Below are positions 43,905 to 54,067 of a stretch of DNA of 64,000 bases, in pieces (position 1 is the first letter of the stretch; the number at the start of each line of letters is the position of its first letter). Below the pieces are notes generated by a model, which saw only the letters and a program-made list of their open reading frames with translations, searched no databases and was not told the origin of the DNA. Origin of the DNA: Massilia sp. UMI-21 (lineage in GTDB: Bacteria; Pseudomonadota; Gammaproteobacteria; Burkholderiales; Burkholderiaceae_D); assembly GCA_015277795.1 (NCBI GenBank), contig CP063848.1:3286001-3350000 (forward strand), read 5' to 3'. A program made the translations under genes and the position numbers.

Positions 43905-44062
43905 CTTGGTTTCCAGCAGGGCCACTGCCGCATCGTCATGCCGATACGCCAACAGCCGGTCTTGAAGGGAGTCGGACCGGCCGCGGCTTGGCAAGCCGGG
44001 ACCGGTCCGCCTGGGCGCGGGCTCCACAGCCCGCAGCACCAGCCTTGGAGCGCTATGCGCGC

Positions 44063-44623
44063 TTACACGGTCATGATGTCTTTTTCTTTCTCGACCAGCA
44101 GCTTGTCGATCTCGGCAACGAACTTGTCGGTCAGCTTCTGGATCTCGTCGCTGGAACGGCGCTCGTCGTCTTCCGAGGCGGTCTTGTCCTTGACCATCTT
44201 TTTCACCGCTTCGTTGGCGTCGCGACGGATGTTACGCACGGCAATCTTGGCGTCTTCACCTTCCGACTTGGTCAGCTTGACCATTTCCTTGCGGCGCTCT
44301 TCGGTCAGCGCCGGGGTCGGCACGCGGATGGTGTCGCCCTGCGAGGACGGGTTCAGGCCCAGGTCGGAGTCGCGGATCGCCTTTTCGATGGTGCCCGCCA
44401 TTTTCTTCTCGAACGGCGCCACGCCGATGGTGCGCGCGTCGATCAGGGTCAGGTTGGCCACCTGCGACAGCGGGACCGGCGAACCGTAGTATTCGACCAT
44501 CACGGAATCGAGGATGCCGGCGTGGGCGCGGCCGGTACGGACCTTGGCCAGGTTGGCCCGCAGGGTCTCGATCGACTTGGTCATGCGATCCTGGGCGTTC
44601 TTCTTGACGTCAGCTAGGGACAT
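44063..44623 (-). CDS. frr: Ribosome recycling factor
   Basis: With EF-G splits post-termination ribosomes. 186 residues, the normal size; helical coiled-coil domain plus a small beta domain. Family stretches include [19 protein letters not shown] and [11 protein letters not shown]. Part of the pyrH-frr pair. Confidence 0.98.
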   Translation of the reverse strand: MSLADVKKNAQDRMTKSIETLRANLAKVRTGRAHAGILDSVMVEYYGSPVPLSQVANLTLIDARTIGVAPFEKKMAGTIEKAIRDSDLGLNPSSQGDTIRVPTPALTEERRKEMVKLTKSEGEDAKIAVRNIRRDANEAVKKMVKDKTASEDDERRSSDEIQKLTDKFVAEIDKLLVEKEKDIMTV

Positions 44624-44654
44624 GCTGCACTCCTATTCTTGTAGATGTTGATGC

Positions 44655-44677
44655 GAGATTCCCGATACGGGAATCTC
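44655..44677. repeat. Perfect inverted repeat between frr and pyrH
   Basis: GAGATTCCCG and CGGGAATCTC form a 10-bp stem with a 3-nt loop in the 72-bp pyrH-frr gap. No T-run follows on the minus strand, so it is not a standard terminator; it may tune or stabilise the transcript. Confidence 0.6.
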
Positions 44678-44695
44678 GGGATTCCTAAACGAGAT

Positions 44696-45412
44696 TCAAA
44701 CGTGTACCAGTGTACCTTCGTCTTCGCCCATGATCACGGCTTTCATGGCGCCGGGCTTGACGATGGAGAAGACCTTGATCGGCAGCTTCTGGTCACGGCA
44801 CAGTGCGAACGCGGTAGCGTCCATCACTTGCAGGTTCTTGGCGATCGCCTCGTCGAAGGTGATCGAATTGTAGCGGGTGGCGTGCGGGTCCTTCTTCGGA
44901 TCGGCGGTGTACACGCCGTCGACCTTGGTGGCCTTCAGGACGATCTCGGCCGAGATCTCGGCGCCGCGCAGCGCGGCGGCGGTGTCGGTGGTGAAGAAAG
45001 GATTGCCGGTACCGGCGGCGAACACCACGACCTTGCCCTCTTCCAGGTACTGCAGGGCCTTCGGGCGCACGTAAGGCTCGACCACCTGCTCGATGCTGAT
45101 GGCCGACATCACGCGCGCGGTGATGCCCACGTGGCGCATCGAATCGGCCAGTGCCAGGGCGTTCATGACGGTGGCGAGCATGCCCATGTAGTCCGCGGTG
45201 GCGCGGTCCATGCCCTGGGCGCCAGGGGCCACGCCGCGGAAGATGTTGCCGCCGCCGATCACGACCGCCACCTGCACCCCCAGCTTGGCCACTTCCGCCA
45301 CGTCGGCGACCATGCGGTCGATGGTGGCGCGATTGATGCCGAACTGGTCGTCACCCATCAGCGCTTCGCCAGACAGTTTGAGGAGGACTCGTTGGTAGGC
45401 TGGTTTTGTCAT
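44696..45412 (-). CDS. pyrH: UMP kinase
   Basis: Phosphorylates UMP to UDP; hexameric bacterial amino-acid-kinase-fold enzyme. 238 residues. [11 protein letters not shown] opens the fold, then [10 protein letters not shown], and [18 protein letters not shown]. It follows tsf after a 142-bp gap that contains a terminator. Confidence 0.98.
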   Translation of the reverse strand: MTKPAYQRVLLKLSGEALMGDDQFGINRATIDRMVADVAEVAKLGVQVAVVIGGGNIFRGVAPGAQGMDRATADYMGMLATVMNALALADSMRHVGITARVMSAISIEQVVEPYVRPKALQYLEEGKVVVFAAGTGNPFFTTDTAAALRGAEISAEIVLKATKVDGVYTADPKKDPHATRYNSITFDEAIAKNLQVMDATAFALCRDQKLPIKVFSIVKPGAMKAVIMGEDEGTLVHV

Positions 45413-45524
45413 GATGAAGCGGCTCCTAAGTTGTGTTTCGAATTCGGGTCCGACCGCGCAATTGTCGCGATCTCATCTGCAACGACAGATGGCGGGTGGC
45501 GCGGCGCGCGCGGCACCACCCTGC

Positions 45525-45545
45525 AAAAACGGGCCTTACGGCCCG
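45525..45545 (-). terminator. Terminator after tsf
   Basis: On the minus strand CGGGCC-GTAA-GGCCCG is followed by five T. It begins 10 nt past the tsf stop and should end or attenuate the rpsB-tsf transcript before pyrH. Confidence 0.75.
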
Positions 45546-45554
45546 CTTTGTCGA

Positions 45555-46460
45555 TTACTGCTTGTTGGCAGCCATCTGGGCTGCGACTTCTGCTGCGAAG
45601 TCGTCCACCTTCTTCTCGATGCCTTCGCCGACGACGTACATCGTGAATGCCTTCACGCTGGCGTTCGAGGCCTTCAGCATCTGCTCGATCGACTGCTTGT
45701 CGTTCTTCACGAATGCCTGGTTCAGCAGCGAGACTTCCTTCAGGTACTTCTGCACCGAGCCGTCGATACGCTTGGCGACGATGTCGGCCGACTGCGGCTG
45801 CTTGCCTTCGGCGACGGCCTTGTCGGCGTCTTCCTGGGCTTTCAGCTGGGCAACCGAACGCTCTTTTTCGATCAGTTCAGCAGGCACTTGCTCTGCCGAC
45901 AGCGAGACCGGCTTCATTGCAGCGATGTGCATGGCCACGTCCTTGCCGACTTGCTCGTCGCCTTCGAACTCGACCATCACGCCGATGCGGGCACCGTGCA
46001 GGTAGGAAGCCAGCTTGGCGGTGGTTTCGAAGCGCTGGAAGCGGCGCACGGTCATATTCTCGCCGATTTTGCCGATCAGTGCCGTACGCACGTCGTCGAA
46101 GGTCTTGCCTTCGTGCGACAGTGCGGCCAGGGCGGCGACGTCGGCCGGGTTCTGCTCGGCGACCAGCTTGGCTGCCAGGTTGGCCATGGCCAGGAAGTCG
46201 TCGTTCTTGGCGACGAAGTCGGTTTCGCTGTTGATTTCCACCAGCGCGCCGATGTTGCCGGAGATGTAAGCGGCGACCACGCCTTCGGCGGTGATGCGCG
46301 ATGCGGCCTTCGATGCCTTGCCGCCCAGCTTGACGCGCAGGATCTCTTCGGCACGACCCATGTCGCCTTCGGCTTCGGTCAGTGCTTTCTTGCATTCCAT
46401 CATCGGCGCGTCGGTCTTCGCGCGCAGTTCACCCACCATCGCTGCGGTAATTGCTGCCAT
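45555..46460 (-). CDS. tsf: Elongation factor Ts
   Basis: Nucleotide exchange factor for EF-Tu. 301 residues, a little longer than E. coli (283). N-terminal UBA-like domain with [16 protein letters not shown], then the core with [12 protein letters not shown]. Usual second gene of rpsB-tsf. Confidence 0.98.
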   Translation of the reverse strand: MAAITAAMVGELRAKTDAPMMECKKALTEAEGDMGRAEEILRVKLGGKASKAASRITAEGVVAAYISGNIGALVEINSETDFVAKNDDFLAMANLAAKLVAEQNPADVAALAALSHEGKTFDDVRTALIGKIGENMTVRRFQRFETTAKLASYLHGARIGVMVEFEGDEQVGKDVAMHIAAMKPVSLSAEQVPAELIEKERSVAQLKAQEDADKAVAEGKQPQSADIVAKRIDGSVQKYLKEVSLLNQAFVKNDKQSIEQMLKASNASVKAFTMYVVGEGIEKKVDDFAAEVAAQMAANKQ

Positions 46461-46492
46461 GTCGTTTCTCCTAAATGTTTGATCCAGAGAGC

Positions 46493-46514
46493 GCCCTGTC
46501 GCCAGGGACAGGGC
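46493..46514. repeat. Hairpin upstream of tsf
   Basis: GCCCTGTC and GACAGGGC form a perfect 8-bp stem with a 6-nt loop, 33 nt before the tsf start. No T-run follows on the minus strand. Possibly an mRNA-stability or attenuation element in the rpsB-tsf gap. Confidence 0.5.
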
Positions 46515-46543
46515 ACGATATCTTCTTGCTAAATCTTGTGCTT

Positions 46544-46575
46544 AAAAAAAGGGGGGCTCGTGGTACGGCGCCCCC
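46544..46575 (-). terminator. Terminator/attenuator between rpsB and tsf
   Basis: On the minus strand GGGGGC and GCCCCC form a stem with a 12-nt loop, followed by C and seven T. It lies about 36 nt after the rpsB stop. A partial terminator here would lower tsf relative to rpsB expression. Confidence 0.75.
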
Positions 46576-46610
46576 TCTTCTATTCGGGCAGGCTGGCGCC
46601 TGCCGCGAAA

Positions 46611-47360
46611 TTATGCCTGCTCGGAGACTTCGACGAAGTCGTCGCCGCCGGCCTTGACCATCTCGACCACTTCGTTGGTGGCGTTGGCGCGGCCTTCCAG
46701 GATCGCATCGGCGACGCCGCGTGCGTACAGGGTGATCGCCTTCGACGAGTCGTCGTTACCCGGGATCACGTGGGTGACGCCTTCCGGCGAGTGGTTGGTA
46801 TCGACCACGCCGATGACCGGGATGCCCAGCTTGCCGGCTTCGGTGATGGCGCCCTTGTGGTAGCCGACGTCGACGACGAAGATCGCGTCAGGCACGCCGC
46901 CCAGCTCCTTGATGCCGCCGATCGACTTCTGCAGCTTTTCCATTTCGCGCGAGAACATCAGCGCTTCTTTCTTCGACAGCTTCTCGACCGAACCGTCTTC
47001 CACTTGCGCTTCCATGTCCTTCAGGCGCTTGATCGAGGTCTTGATGGTCTTGAAGTTGGTCAGCATGCCGCCCAGCCAGCGCTGGTCGACGTAAGGCACG
47101 CCTGCGCGCTGCGCTTCGGCGGCGATGATGTCGCGCGCCTGGCGCTTGGTGCCGACCATCAGGATGGTGCCGCGGTTGGCCGAGATCTGCTTGATGGTCT
47201 TCATCGCATCCTGGTACATCGCCATGGTCTTTTCCAGGTTGATGATGTGGATCTTGTTGCGATGACCGAAGATGAACGGCGCCATTTTCGGGTTCCAGAA
47301 ACGGGTCTGGTGGCCAAAGTGGATACCGGCTTCCAGCATTTCACGCATAGTAACGGACAT
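46611..47360 (-). CDS. rpsB: 30S ribosomal protein S2
   Basis: 249 residues. Starts [22 protein letters not shown], the family N-terminus, with GGAGAATT ahead of the ATG at 47360; an earlier in-frame ATG (47420) is not supported. Conserved [20 protein letters not shown] and the helical hairpin (R-L-K-D-M-E-A) are present. The 331-bp divergent gap to map (47361-47691) holds the promoters for both genes; I see no gene in it and its right half is AT-poor with no clear -35/-10. Confidence 0.98.
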   Translation of the reverse strand: MSVTMREMLEAGIHFGHQTRFWNPKMAPFIFGHRNKIHIINLEKTMAMYQDAMKTIKQISANRGTILMVGTKRQARDIIAAEAQRAGVPYVDQRWLGGMLTNFKTIKTSIKRLKDMEAQVEDGSVEKLSKKEALMFSREMEKLQKSIGGIKELGGVPDAIFVVDVGYHKGAITEAGKLGIPVIGVVDTNHSPEGVTHVIPGNDDSSKAITLYARGVADAILEGRANATNEVVEMVKAGGDDFVEVSEQA

Positions 47361-47691
47361 GTAATTCTCCAGGGTTGGGTCTTGAACGTAGCCAGTCACC
47401 TCCCAGTTACCTGTAGGCACCCTTGTAAGGCCACGTTCGCGATTTCATTAAAAGATGATTTTTACAACATTGCTCGATGCGAATACGAGCAACCCGAGAT
47501 TCTAGCGGGATTTGGCTTTGTTTTCAAGGGCTGCACAGGCTTGGCGTTGGATTCGCGCTCCGCTCGCGGACCGGATGATCCGGGCGCCACCTATCGCCGC
47601 GTGGGCGGAAGCACCCGCCCACCCTACGAAAACCCTTATAATGTCGCAATATCGCCCGCCACGCGGGCCAACTCATTCGCAGGATAAGAAC

Positions 47692-48528
47692 ATGACTTCC
47701 ACCCCCAAGACCCTTGAAGAAATCGAAGGCATGCGCGTCGCCTGCCGGCTCGGTTCGGAAGTGCTCGACTACATCACGCCCTTCGTCAAGCCAGGCGTCA
47801 CCACCGGCGAGCTCGACCGGCTGGCCAAGGACTACATGATCAATGTGCAGGGCACGGTGCCGGCAACGCTGAACTACGCGCCGCCGGGCTACCCGCCCTT
47901 CCCCGGCTCGATCTGCGCCTCGGTCAACGACGTGATCTGCCACGGGATCCCGGGCGATCGCGTGCTCAAGAGCGGCGACGCGCTGAACATCGACATCACC
48001 CCGATCACCAAGGAAGGCTTCCACGGCGACAACAGCCGCATGTTCCTGGTCGGCGAGCCCTCGATCCTGGCGCGCCGCCTGTCCGAGGTCACGTTTGAAT
48101 GCATGTGGCTGGGCATCGCCAAGGTCAAGCCGGGCAACCGCCTGGGCGATATCGGCCATGCGATCCAGCAGCACGCCGAGAAGCACGGCTACAGCGTGGT
48201 GCGCGAGTTCTGCGGCCACGGCGTGGGGCGCGTGTTCCACGAAGAGCCGCAGGTGCTGCACTACGGTCGCCCGGGTACCGGCGAAGAGCTCAAGCCCGGC
48301 ATGATCTTCACCATCGAGCCGATGATCAACGCCGGCCGCCGCGACATCCGCGAGATGCCGGACGGCTGGACCATCAAGACCAAGGACCGCAGCCTGTCGG
48401 CGCAGTGGGAGCACACCGTGCTGGTCACCGAGACCGGCGTCGAAGTGCTGACCATGTCGGCCGGCAGCCCGCCGCCGCCGGCCATCGTGCTGCCCCTGCT
48501 GGACCAGGGCGCGGCCGTTCCGGCCTGA
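47692..48528 (+). CDS. map: Type I methionine aminopeptidase
   Basis: Removes the initiator methionine. 278 residues, pita-bread fold. Metal ligands appear as DALNIDITPI (two Asp), GHGVGRVFHEEP (His, Glu) and IFTIEPMI (Glu), with a C-terminal W-E-H-T-V-L-V-T. ATG at 47692 has AGGATAAG before it. It diverges from rpsB. Slightly longer at the C-terminus (Pro/Ala-rich tail) than E. coli (264). Confidence 0.97.
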   Translation: MTSTPKTLEEIEGMRVACRLGSEVLDYITPFVKPGVTTGELDRLAKDYMINVQGTVPATLNYAPPGYPPFPGSICASVNDVICHGIPGDRVLKSGDALNIDITPITKEGFHGDNSRMFLVGEPSILARRLSEVTFECMWLGIAKVKPGNRLGDIGHAIQQHAEKHGYSVVREFCGHGVGRVFHEEPQVLHYGRPGTGEELKPGMIFTIEPMINAGRRDIREMPDGWTIKTKDRSLSAQWEHTVLVTETGVEVLTMSAGSPPPPAIVLPLLDQGAAVPA

Positions 48529-48551
48529 GCGGCCAGCGGCAGGACGGCGCC

Positions 48552-51146
48552 ATGGGCCAGCCCGCACTCCTCGACAGCGCGCGCGACGAACTGCGCCAGC
48601 GCCTCAAGGCGCGGCTGAAGGCCGAGCGCCAGGCCCTGATCGACGCCTTCGACGCGGACGGCAAGCCCGAAAAGCTGCTGCGCGGCCTGCGCACCTGCGT
48701 CGACGGCATCCTGGGCGAGGCCTGGGACGCGGCCGGCCTGCCCGCCCATACCGCGCTGGTGGGCGTCGGCGGCTACGGCCGCGGCGAACTGTTCCCCTAC
48801 TCCGACGTCGACCTGCTGGTCCTGCTCGGCCAGCCGGCCGATGCCCTCACCCAGGCCAAGCTGGAGGGGCTGGTGCAGCTGTTCTGGGACCTGGGCCTGG
48901 AGATCGGCCACAGCATCCGCACCGTCGACGAGTGCCTGCTGGAGTCGAAAGCCGACATCACCGTCCAGACCAGCCTGCTCGAAGCGCGGCTGGTCACGGG
49001 CGACCAGCAGCTCTTCGACGAGTTGCGCCGGCGCTATCGCGAGGCCCTCGATCCGCAGGCCTTCTTCCAGGCCAAGACCGCCGAGATGCGCGTGCGCCAC
49101 GCCAAGTACGAATACACGGCCTTCGCGCTCGAACCCAATGTCAAGGAAAGCCCGGGCGCGCTGCGCGACCTGCAGGTGATCATGTGGGTGGCCAAGGCGG
49201 CCGGCCTGGCCGAATCCTGGAGCCAGCTGGCGCGCGCCAAGCTGATCACGCGCGCCGAGGCGCGCCAGCTCATGGAAAAGGAATACGCCTTCAAGGACAT
49301 CCGCGTGCGCCTGCACCTGCAGACGAAGCGCCGCGAAGACCGGCTGGTGTTCGACGTCCAGACCCCGATCGCCCGGACCTTCGGCCTGGAGAACGCCAAG
49401 GGCCGCCGCGCCAGCGAACTCCTGATGCAGCGCTACTACTGGGCGGCCAAGGTGGTCACCCAGATGAACACCATCATGCTGCAGAACATCGAGGCCCAGC
49501 TGTTCCCGCGGCGCGCCACGCCGGTGCCGATCGGCGGCGACTTCGGCCGCCATTTCAACGAAGTGGGCGGCTTCATCGACATCGCGGCGAACGATACCTT
49601 CGAGCGTTTCCCGTCCACGGTGCTGGCGATCTTCGTGGCCATGACCGAGCGCCCCGACATCAAGGGCATGACCGCGCGCACCATGCGCGCCCTGTGGCAC
49701 GCGCGCAATCTCATCGACGACGCCTTCCGCGCCGACCCGGCCAACAAGGCGCTGTTCCTGCGCGTCCTGAAAGCGCCGGTCGGCCTGCTGCACGCGCTGC
49801 GCCGCATGAACGACATGGGCGTGCTGGGCCGCTACCTGCCGGCCTTCCGCAACATCACCGGCCAGATGCAGCATGACCTGTTCCACGTCTACACGGTGGA
49901 CCAGCACATCATGATGGTGGTGCGCAACCTGCGCCGCTTCACGATGCCGGAGCACGCCCACGAATACCCGTTCTGCAGCCAGCTGATCGCCGACTTCCAC
50001 GACCGCTGGCTGCTGTACGTGGCCGCCCTGTTCCACGACATCGCCAAGGGCCGCGGCGGCGACCATTCCGTACTCGGCATGCAGGATGCGGCCGATTTTT
50101 GCCGCAGCCATGGCCTGCGCGACGAAGACACCGAGCTGGTGGTGTTCCTGGTCCAGCAGCATCTGACCATGTCGACGGTGGCCCAGAAGCAGGACCTGTC
50201 CGACCCGGACGTGATCGCGCATTTCGCCGCGCTGGTCAAGGACGAGCGCCACCTGACCGCGCTCTACCTGCTGACCGTGGCCGACATCCGCGGCACCAGC
50301 CCGAAGGTGTGGAATGCCTGGAAGGCCAAACTGCTGGAAGACCTGTACCGGGTGACCCTGCGCGTGCTGGGCGGCGAGCCGCACAGCGCCGACCGCGAAC
50401 TGCGCGCGCGCCAGAAGGAAGCCCTGGCCACGCTGCGCCTGTACGGCCTGTCGGCCACCGCCCACGAGGCGCTGTGGCAGCAGCTCGACGTCGCGTACTT
50501 CCTGCGCCATGACGCCTCCGACATCGCCTGGCAGACCCGCGCCCTGCACGACAAGGTGAACAGCGACAAGCCGGTGGTCAAGGCGCGCCTGGCGCCGATC
50601 GGCGAAGGCCTGCAGGTGGCGGTCTACGTGAAGGACCAGCCGGACCTGTTCGCACGCATCTGCGGCTACTTCGAACGCAAGAATTTCAGCATCCTGGACG
50701 CCAAGATCCACACCACGCGCCACGGCTACGCGCTCGACTCCTTCCTCGCCACCGAAGAGAATTTCGTCGGCAGCTACCGCGACATCATCAACCTGATCGA
50801 GCACGAGCTGTGCCGCCTGCTGGCCTCGCCCGAGCCCCTGCCGGCGCCGACCCGCGGGCGCCTGTCGCGCCTGTCGCGCACCTTCCCGGTCAAGCCCACC
50901 GTGGATTTGCGTCCGGACGAGCGCGGCCAGTTCCACGTGCTGTCGGTGGCCGCCAACGACCGTCCAGGCCTGCTGTACGCGATCGCCAACGTGCTGACCC
51001 GCTACCGCATCAACCTGCACACCGCCAAGATCATGACCCTGGGCGAGCGCGTCGAGGACGTATTCCTGATCGATGGCCCGGCCCTGAACAATCCGCGCAC
51101 CCAGGTGCAGCTCGAGACCGAGCTGCTGGATGCGCTCAAGATCTGA
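48552..51146 (+). CDS. glnD: Bifunctional uridylyltransferase/uridylyl-removing enzyme GlnD
   Basis: Senses glutamine and modifies PII proteins, the top of the nitrogen-control cascade. 864 residues: nucleotidyltransferase domain with GGYGRGELFPYSDVDLLVLL (about 73-92), a PII-uridylyl linker domain, an HD phosphohydrolase domain (LFHDIAKGRGGDHS, about 493), and two C-terminal ACT domains (about 685 and 795) for glutamine binding. Start at 48552, 23 nt after map; the frame is open far upstream inside map, which is a shadow. Confidence 0.97.
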   Translation: MGQPALLDSARDELRQRLKARLKAERQALIDAFDADGKPEKLLRGLRTCVDGILGEAWDAAGLPAHTALVGVGGYGRGELFPYSDVDLLVLLGQPADALTQAKLEGLVQLFWDLGLEIGHSIRTVDECLLESKADITVQTSLLEARLVTGDQQLFDELRRRYREALDPQAFFQAKTAEMRVRHAKYEYTAFALEPNVKESPGALRDLQVIMWVAKAAGLAESWSQLARAKLITRAEARQLMEKEYAFKDIRVRLHLQTKRREDRLVFDVQTPIARTFGLENAKGRRASELLMQRYYWAAKVVTQMNTIMLQNIEAQLFPRRATPVPIGGDFGRHFNEVGGFIDIAANDTFERFPSTVLAIFVAMTERPDIKGMTARTMRALWHARNLIDDAFRADPANKALFLRVLKAPVGLLHALRRMNDMGVLGRYLPAFRNITGQMQHDLFHVYTVDQHIMMVVRNLRRFTMPEHAHEYPFCSQLIADFHDRWLLYVAALFHDIAKGRGGDHSVLGMQDAADFCRSHGLRDEDTELVVFLVQQHLTMSTVAQKQDLSDPDVIAHFAALVKDERHLTALYLLTVADIRGTSPKVWNAWKAKLLEDLYRVTLRVLGGEPHSADRELRARQKEALATLRLYGLSATAHEALWQQLDVAYFLRHDASDIAWQTRALHDKVNSDKPVVKARLAPIGEGLQVAVYVKDQPDLFARICGYFERKNFSILDAKIHTTRHGYALDSFLATEENFVGSYRDIINLIEHELCRLLASPEPLPAPTRGRLSRLSRTFPVKPTVDLRPDERGQFHVLSVAANDRPGLLYAIANVLTRYRINLHTAKIMTLGERVEDVFLIDGPALNNPRTQVQLETELLDALKI

Positions 51147-51179
51147 TCCACAAGACTTAACCTTTTACCCTGTTTCCCG

Positions 51180-51926
51180 ATGACCGAACCTGTCCGCCTC
51201 TCCAAACGTATGTCCGAACTCGGCCTGTCCTCGCGCCGCGAAGCCGATGACTGGATCGCCAAGGGCTGGGTGCGGGTGGACGGCAAGGTGGTCTCGGAGC
51301 TGGGCAGCAAGGTGCTGCCGCACCAGCGCATCACCGTCGAGCGCCAGGCCGCGGCCGAGCAGTCCAAGCGCGTCACGGTCCTGATCAACAAGCCGGTCGG
51401 CTACGTCAGCGGCCAGGCCGAGGACGGCTACAAGCCGGCCGTCACCCTGGTCAAGCCGGAAAACCGCTGGCCGGACGACCCTTCGCCCGAGCAGTTCCAC
51501 CCGACCCAGCTGCGCAGCCTGGTGCCGGCCGGGCGCCTTGACATCGACTCGGTGGGCCTGCTGGTGCTGACCCAGGACGGCCGCATCGCCAAGCAGCTGA
51601 TCGGCGAGAACACGGCGATCGAGAAGGAATACCTGGTGCGGGTGCAGTACAGCAAGCCGGGCACCCTGCCGGACAGCGAGCTGAAAAAGCTCAACCACGG
51701 CCTGTGGATGGACGGCAAACCCTTGCTGCCGGCCAAGGTGCGCTGGCAGAACGAGGACCAGCTCAGCTTCACCCTGAAGGAAGGCCGCAAGCGCCAGATC
51801 CGCCGCATGTGCGACATGGTGGGCCTGAAGGTGATCGGCCTGAAGCGCGTACGCATCGGCCGGGTGAAACTGGGCGACCTGCCGCCGGGGCAGTGGCGTT
51901 ACCTGCGGCCGGACGAGCAGTTCTAA
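51180..51926 (+). CDS. rRNA pseudouridine synthase (RsuA/RluF type)
   Basis: 248 residues. An N-terminal S4 RNA-binding domain ([18 protein letters not shown]) is followed by the RsuA-family catalytic domain, with catalytic Asp in [17 protein letters not shown] and the C-terminal [11 protein letters not shown]. It most resembles RluF (23S rRNA), but RsuA/RluB/RluE are alternatives. It is the last gene before the AT-rich island. Confidence 0.93.
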   Translation: MTEPVRLSKRMSELGLSSRREADDWIAKGWVRVDGKVVSELGSKVLPHQRITVERQAAAEQSKRVTVLINKPVGYVSGQAEDGYKPAVTLVKPENRWPDDPSPEQFHPTQLRSLVPAGRLDIDSVGLLVLTQDGRIAKQLIGENTAIEKEYLVRVQYSKPGTLPDSELKKLNHGLWMDGKPLLPAKVRWQNEDQLSFTLKEGRKRQIRRMCDMVGLKVIGLKRVRIGRVKLGDLPPGQWRYLRPDEQF

Positions 51927-51990
51927 CTGGATCGAATATTCTTGCAAGACGTTTAAAGCATCACCCTTCATTGCACGTCAATCAATTAAT

Positions 51991-53088
51991 ATGAAAAATA
52001 ATTCCTCCAATAATATTGATCAATGGATAAGTGATTTAAAATCCCAGATTGACGGACTGTGGACATTATTATCCCAAAATACTCCAAAAAATATCCAAGG
52101 CAGGCTTCGTAGCGTCGAACATTATTTAGAAATTGTACAGACCGAACATAGCAAACCCGATACAATAGAATCAGATTTACTTCGCCACATACTTACGGTA
52201 ATTGATCGGGCTCATAAACTGTATGAACTAGCCCAACTTACATCGAATAACACTCAGATACAAGTAGCAACTCAAGACCTATACGAAGTCGCGAACGACA
52301 TCACGGAGTGGCTAGATACTAGCAGACCAAAAAATAACGAACCCGTACTCAGCACAATTTCCACGGAAACGCAAAAATTGTCCGCTGGCCTCGACATAAT
52401 GCGCAGTCAGTTTCTGGGAATTCAGAAGGATGCAAACAAGACGCGCCAACTGGTCGAAGAGACAAAGCGACAGGCAAGTGAGACAAGCGCATTGATATCC
52501 TCGTATGAGGATCAGTTAAACGCCTCATTAACTGAAGCATCGCAATCCACTCGACAAATCGTTGAAGAGTTGCTTGAAAAACAAAAAGATGTCGACAATC
52601 TTGTTGGATTGGTCAGCGGCAAAGCAATTGCAGGAAGCTACTCTAAATCAGCAGAACAAGAACGAACAATGGCTAATAGCATGCGGAATGCATCAGTTGG
52701 GCTTATGCTGCTAATCGTCGGTATTATCGCCTATTCGCTTTTTGAAATGGCAAAACCAGATTTCAAATGGCAAACCTCCATACTTCGATTTTTCTTTTCG
52801 CTGGCGCTTTCTGTCCCCGCAGCGTACTTGGCACGCGAGTCAGCGAAACATCGCGAACAGCACTATTCACATTTGAGAATCTCACTAGATCTGCAAGCGA
52901 TTACGCCTTATTTGGCCTCACTACCACCAGATGAGCAAAATAAACTAAAGATCGACGTTGCAAACAAGATATTCGGTGCCGCCCACGTAAACTCGCAAAC
53001 GACGGATTCTTATCCCCTAAACCTCAATGAACTAGTCTTAGCCTTAATCTCAAAGTTACCCTCGACAAAACCAGAGGCTCAGAAATAG
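51991..53088 (+). CDS. Coiled-coil protein with two TM helices, candidate RT partner
   Basis: 365 residues, no family recognised. The N-terminal 115 residues are helical and polar; 120-210 looks like a long coiled coil (many E/K/Q/S heptads, T-E-T-Q-K-L...V-E-E-T-K-R-Q). Two membrane segments follow (about 234-253, ASVGLMLLIVGIIAYSLFEM, and about 262-280), then a C-terminal cytosolic-looking domain (LDLQAITPYLASLPPDEQNKL). The low GC and AT-rich codon use contrast sharply with the neighbours. It converges on the reverse transcriptase with a 1-nt gap. The ATG at 51991 has no obvious Shine-Dalgarno. A membrane-acting toxin or sensor of the RT system is an inference from layout. Confidence 0.75.
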   Translation: MKNNSSNNIDQWISDLKSQIDGLWTLLSQNTPKNIQGRLRSVEHYLEIVQTEHSKPDTIESDLLRHILTVIDRAHKLYELAQLTSNNTQIQVATQDLYEVANDITEWLDTSRPKNNEPVLSTISTETQKLSAGLDIMRSQFLGIQKDANKTRQLVEETKRQASETSALISSYEDQLNASLTEASQSTRQIVEELLEKQKDVDNLVGLVSGKAIAGSYSKSAEQERTMANSMRNASVGLMLLIVGIIAYSLFEMAKPDFKWQTSILRFFFSLALSVPAAYLARESAKHREQHYSHLRISLDLQAITPYLASLPPDEQNKLKIDVANKIFGAAHVNSQTTDSYPLNLNELVLALISKLPSTKPEAQK

Positions 53089-53089
53089 T

Positions 53090-54034
53090 TTACTTATCGC
53101 TAGAATTCATGAGCGCCTCGACTGCACTCGCTCCAAATTTACCTTCTAATTTTGCGAAATAATCTGTGTCAATAACTCTAGCGTGATTGAGGTATCCGAC
53201 TAACGTTCTTTCATTCTTCTTGGCATCGGCACCTAAGATATCGATCAGTTTTAGCTGATTGCTCCAGTAGAAATAAAGAAGTGACTCGATTTTATTTTTC
53301 AAATCACGCCCCAAAGTCACTCGACCATTTGGAAGAATTTGGAGACCTAGTAAAGCTATGCGGCACCCTCGGTGCATCAGTTTGATTTTATCCGCATTAA
53401 TTGTGAAACGTCCCGCGTACAAATCATTCAAGAAGCCGAAAACAATGCTGGGCATAGCCACCACTTCCTCTTTTACATCACCCGATATAACAATATCATC
53501 GCTATATCGCGTATAAACGAGCTGGCGAGCCGAGCAATAGTCCTGCAAGATATTGTCAAAATCAATCAAGCACGCATTACTCAAAGGCGGGGAAGTTGCA
53601 AACCCCGGCGGCAGATAGCCATTCACAGTCACCAACTCAGCAACATTCGTCAAATACAGGTCTAAGTCGGAGATTTCATCAATAGCGCTATTTCTTATAC
53701 AAGCCGCAACAAGATCCCTATCAACCGATGGAAAGAAATTTAGTAGATCTATTTTAATTATGTTCTTCTTTTCCGCATGCGGCCGCACTGCATCAAGCAC
53801 GCTATAGCCTTTACGGTATGAAAATACTACCCCTTCATTGACATGCAACTTCTCAATTATAGTGGACAGTAAAAATAGGTGATAAGCCCGAAGCACGCTA
53901 GTAGCCTCAATAACTTCGCGACCTCTTCCAACATGCTTGATTGAATTCTGAAGGGTATTACACCTCAAGAACTGCTGAAAACTATGTGACCCGCGGAATT
54001 TATTATCAAACAAGCTTTCGAGCGAGTGTGCCAT
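53090..54034 (-). CDS. Retron-type reverse transcriptase
   Basis: 314 residues of the bacterial reverse transcriptase family. RT motifs in order: GRGREVIEA (30s-40s), FSYRKGYSVLDAV (71-83), KIDLLNFFPSVD with catalytic Asp96, LPPGFATSPPLSNACLIDFD (141-160), TRYSDDIVIS with catalytic Asp179-Asp180 (YSDD, a YxDD variant), FTINADKIKLM (210-220), then ALLGLQILPNGRVT where retrons usually have a VTG box. No other domain is fused. Size and motif layout fit retron RTs, but the lost VTG leaves the subclass open. Start ATG at 54034 has no clear ribosome site. Upstream is a highly structured non-coding stretch with a good promoter. AT-rich, unlike flanking genes. Confidence 0.9.
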   Translation of the reverse strand: MAHSLESLFDNKFRGSHSFQQFLRCNTLQNSIKHVGRGREVIEATSVLRAYHLFLLSTIIEKLHVNEGVVFSYRKGYSVLDAVRPHAEKKNIIKIDLLNFFPSVDRDLVAACIRNSAIDEISDLDLYLTNVAELVTVNGYLPPGFATSPPLSNACLIDFDNILQDYCSARQLVYTRYSDDIVISGDVKEEVVAMPSIVFGFLNDLYAGRFTINADKIKLMHRGCRIALLGLQILPNGRVTLGRDLKNKIESLLYFYWSNQLKLIDILGADAKKNERTLVGYLNHARVIDTDYFAKLEGKFGASAVEALMNSSDK

Positions 54035-54067
54035 ACCGAAAAGACAAAAGTTAGAGACAAACTAAGG

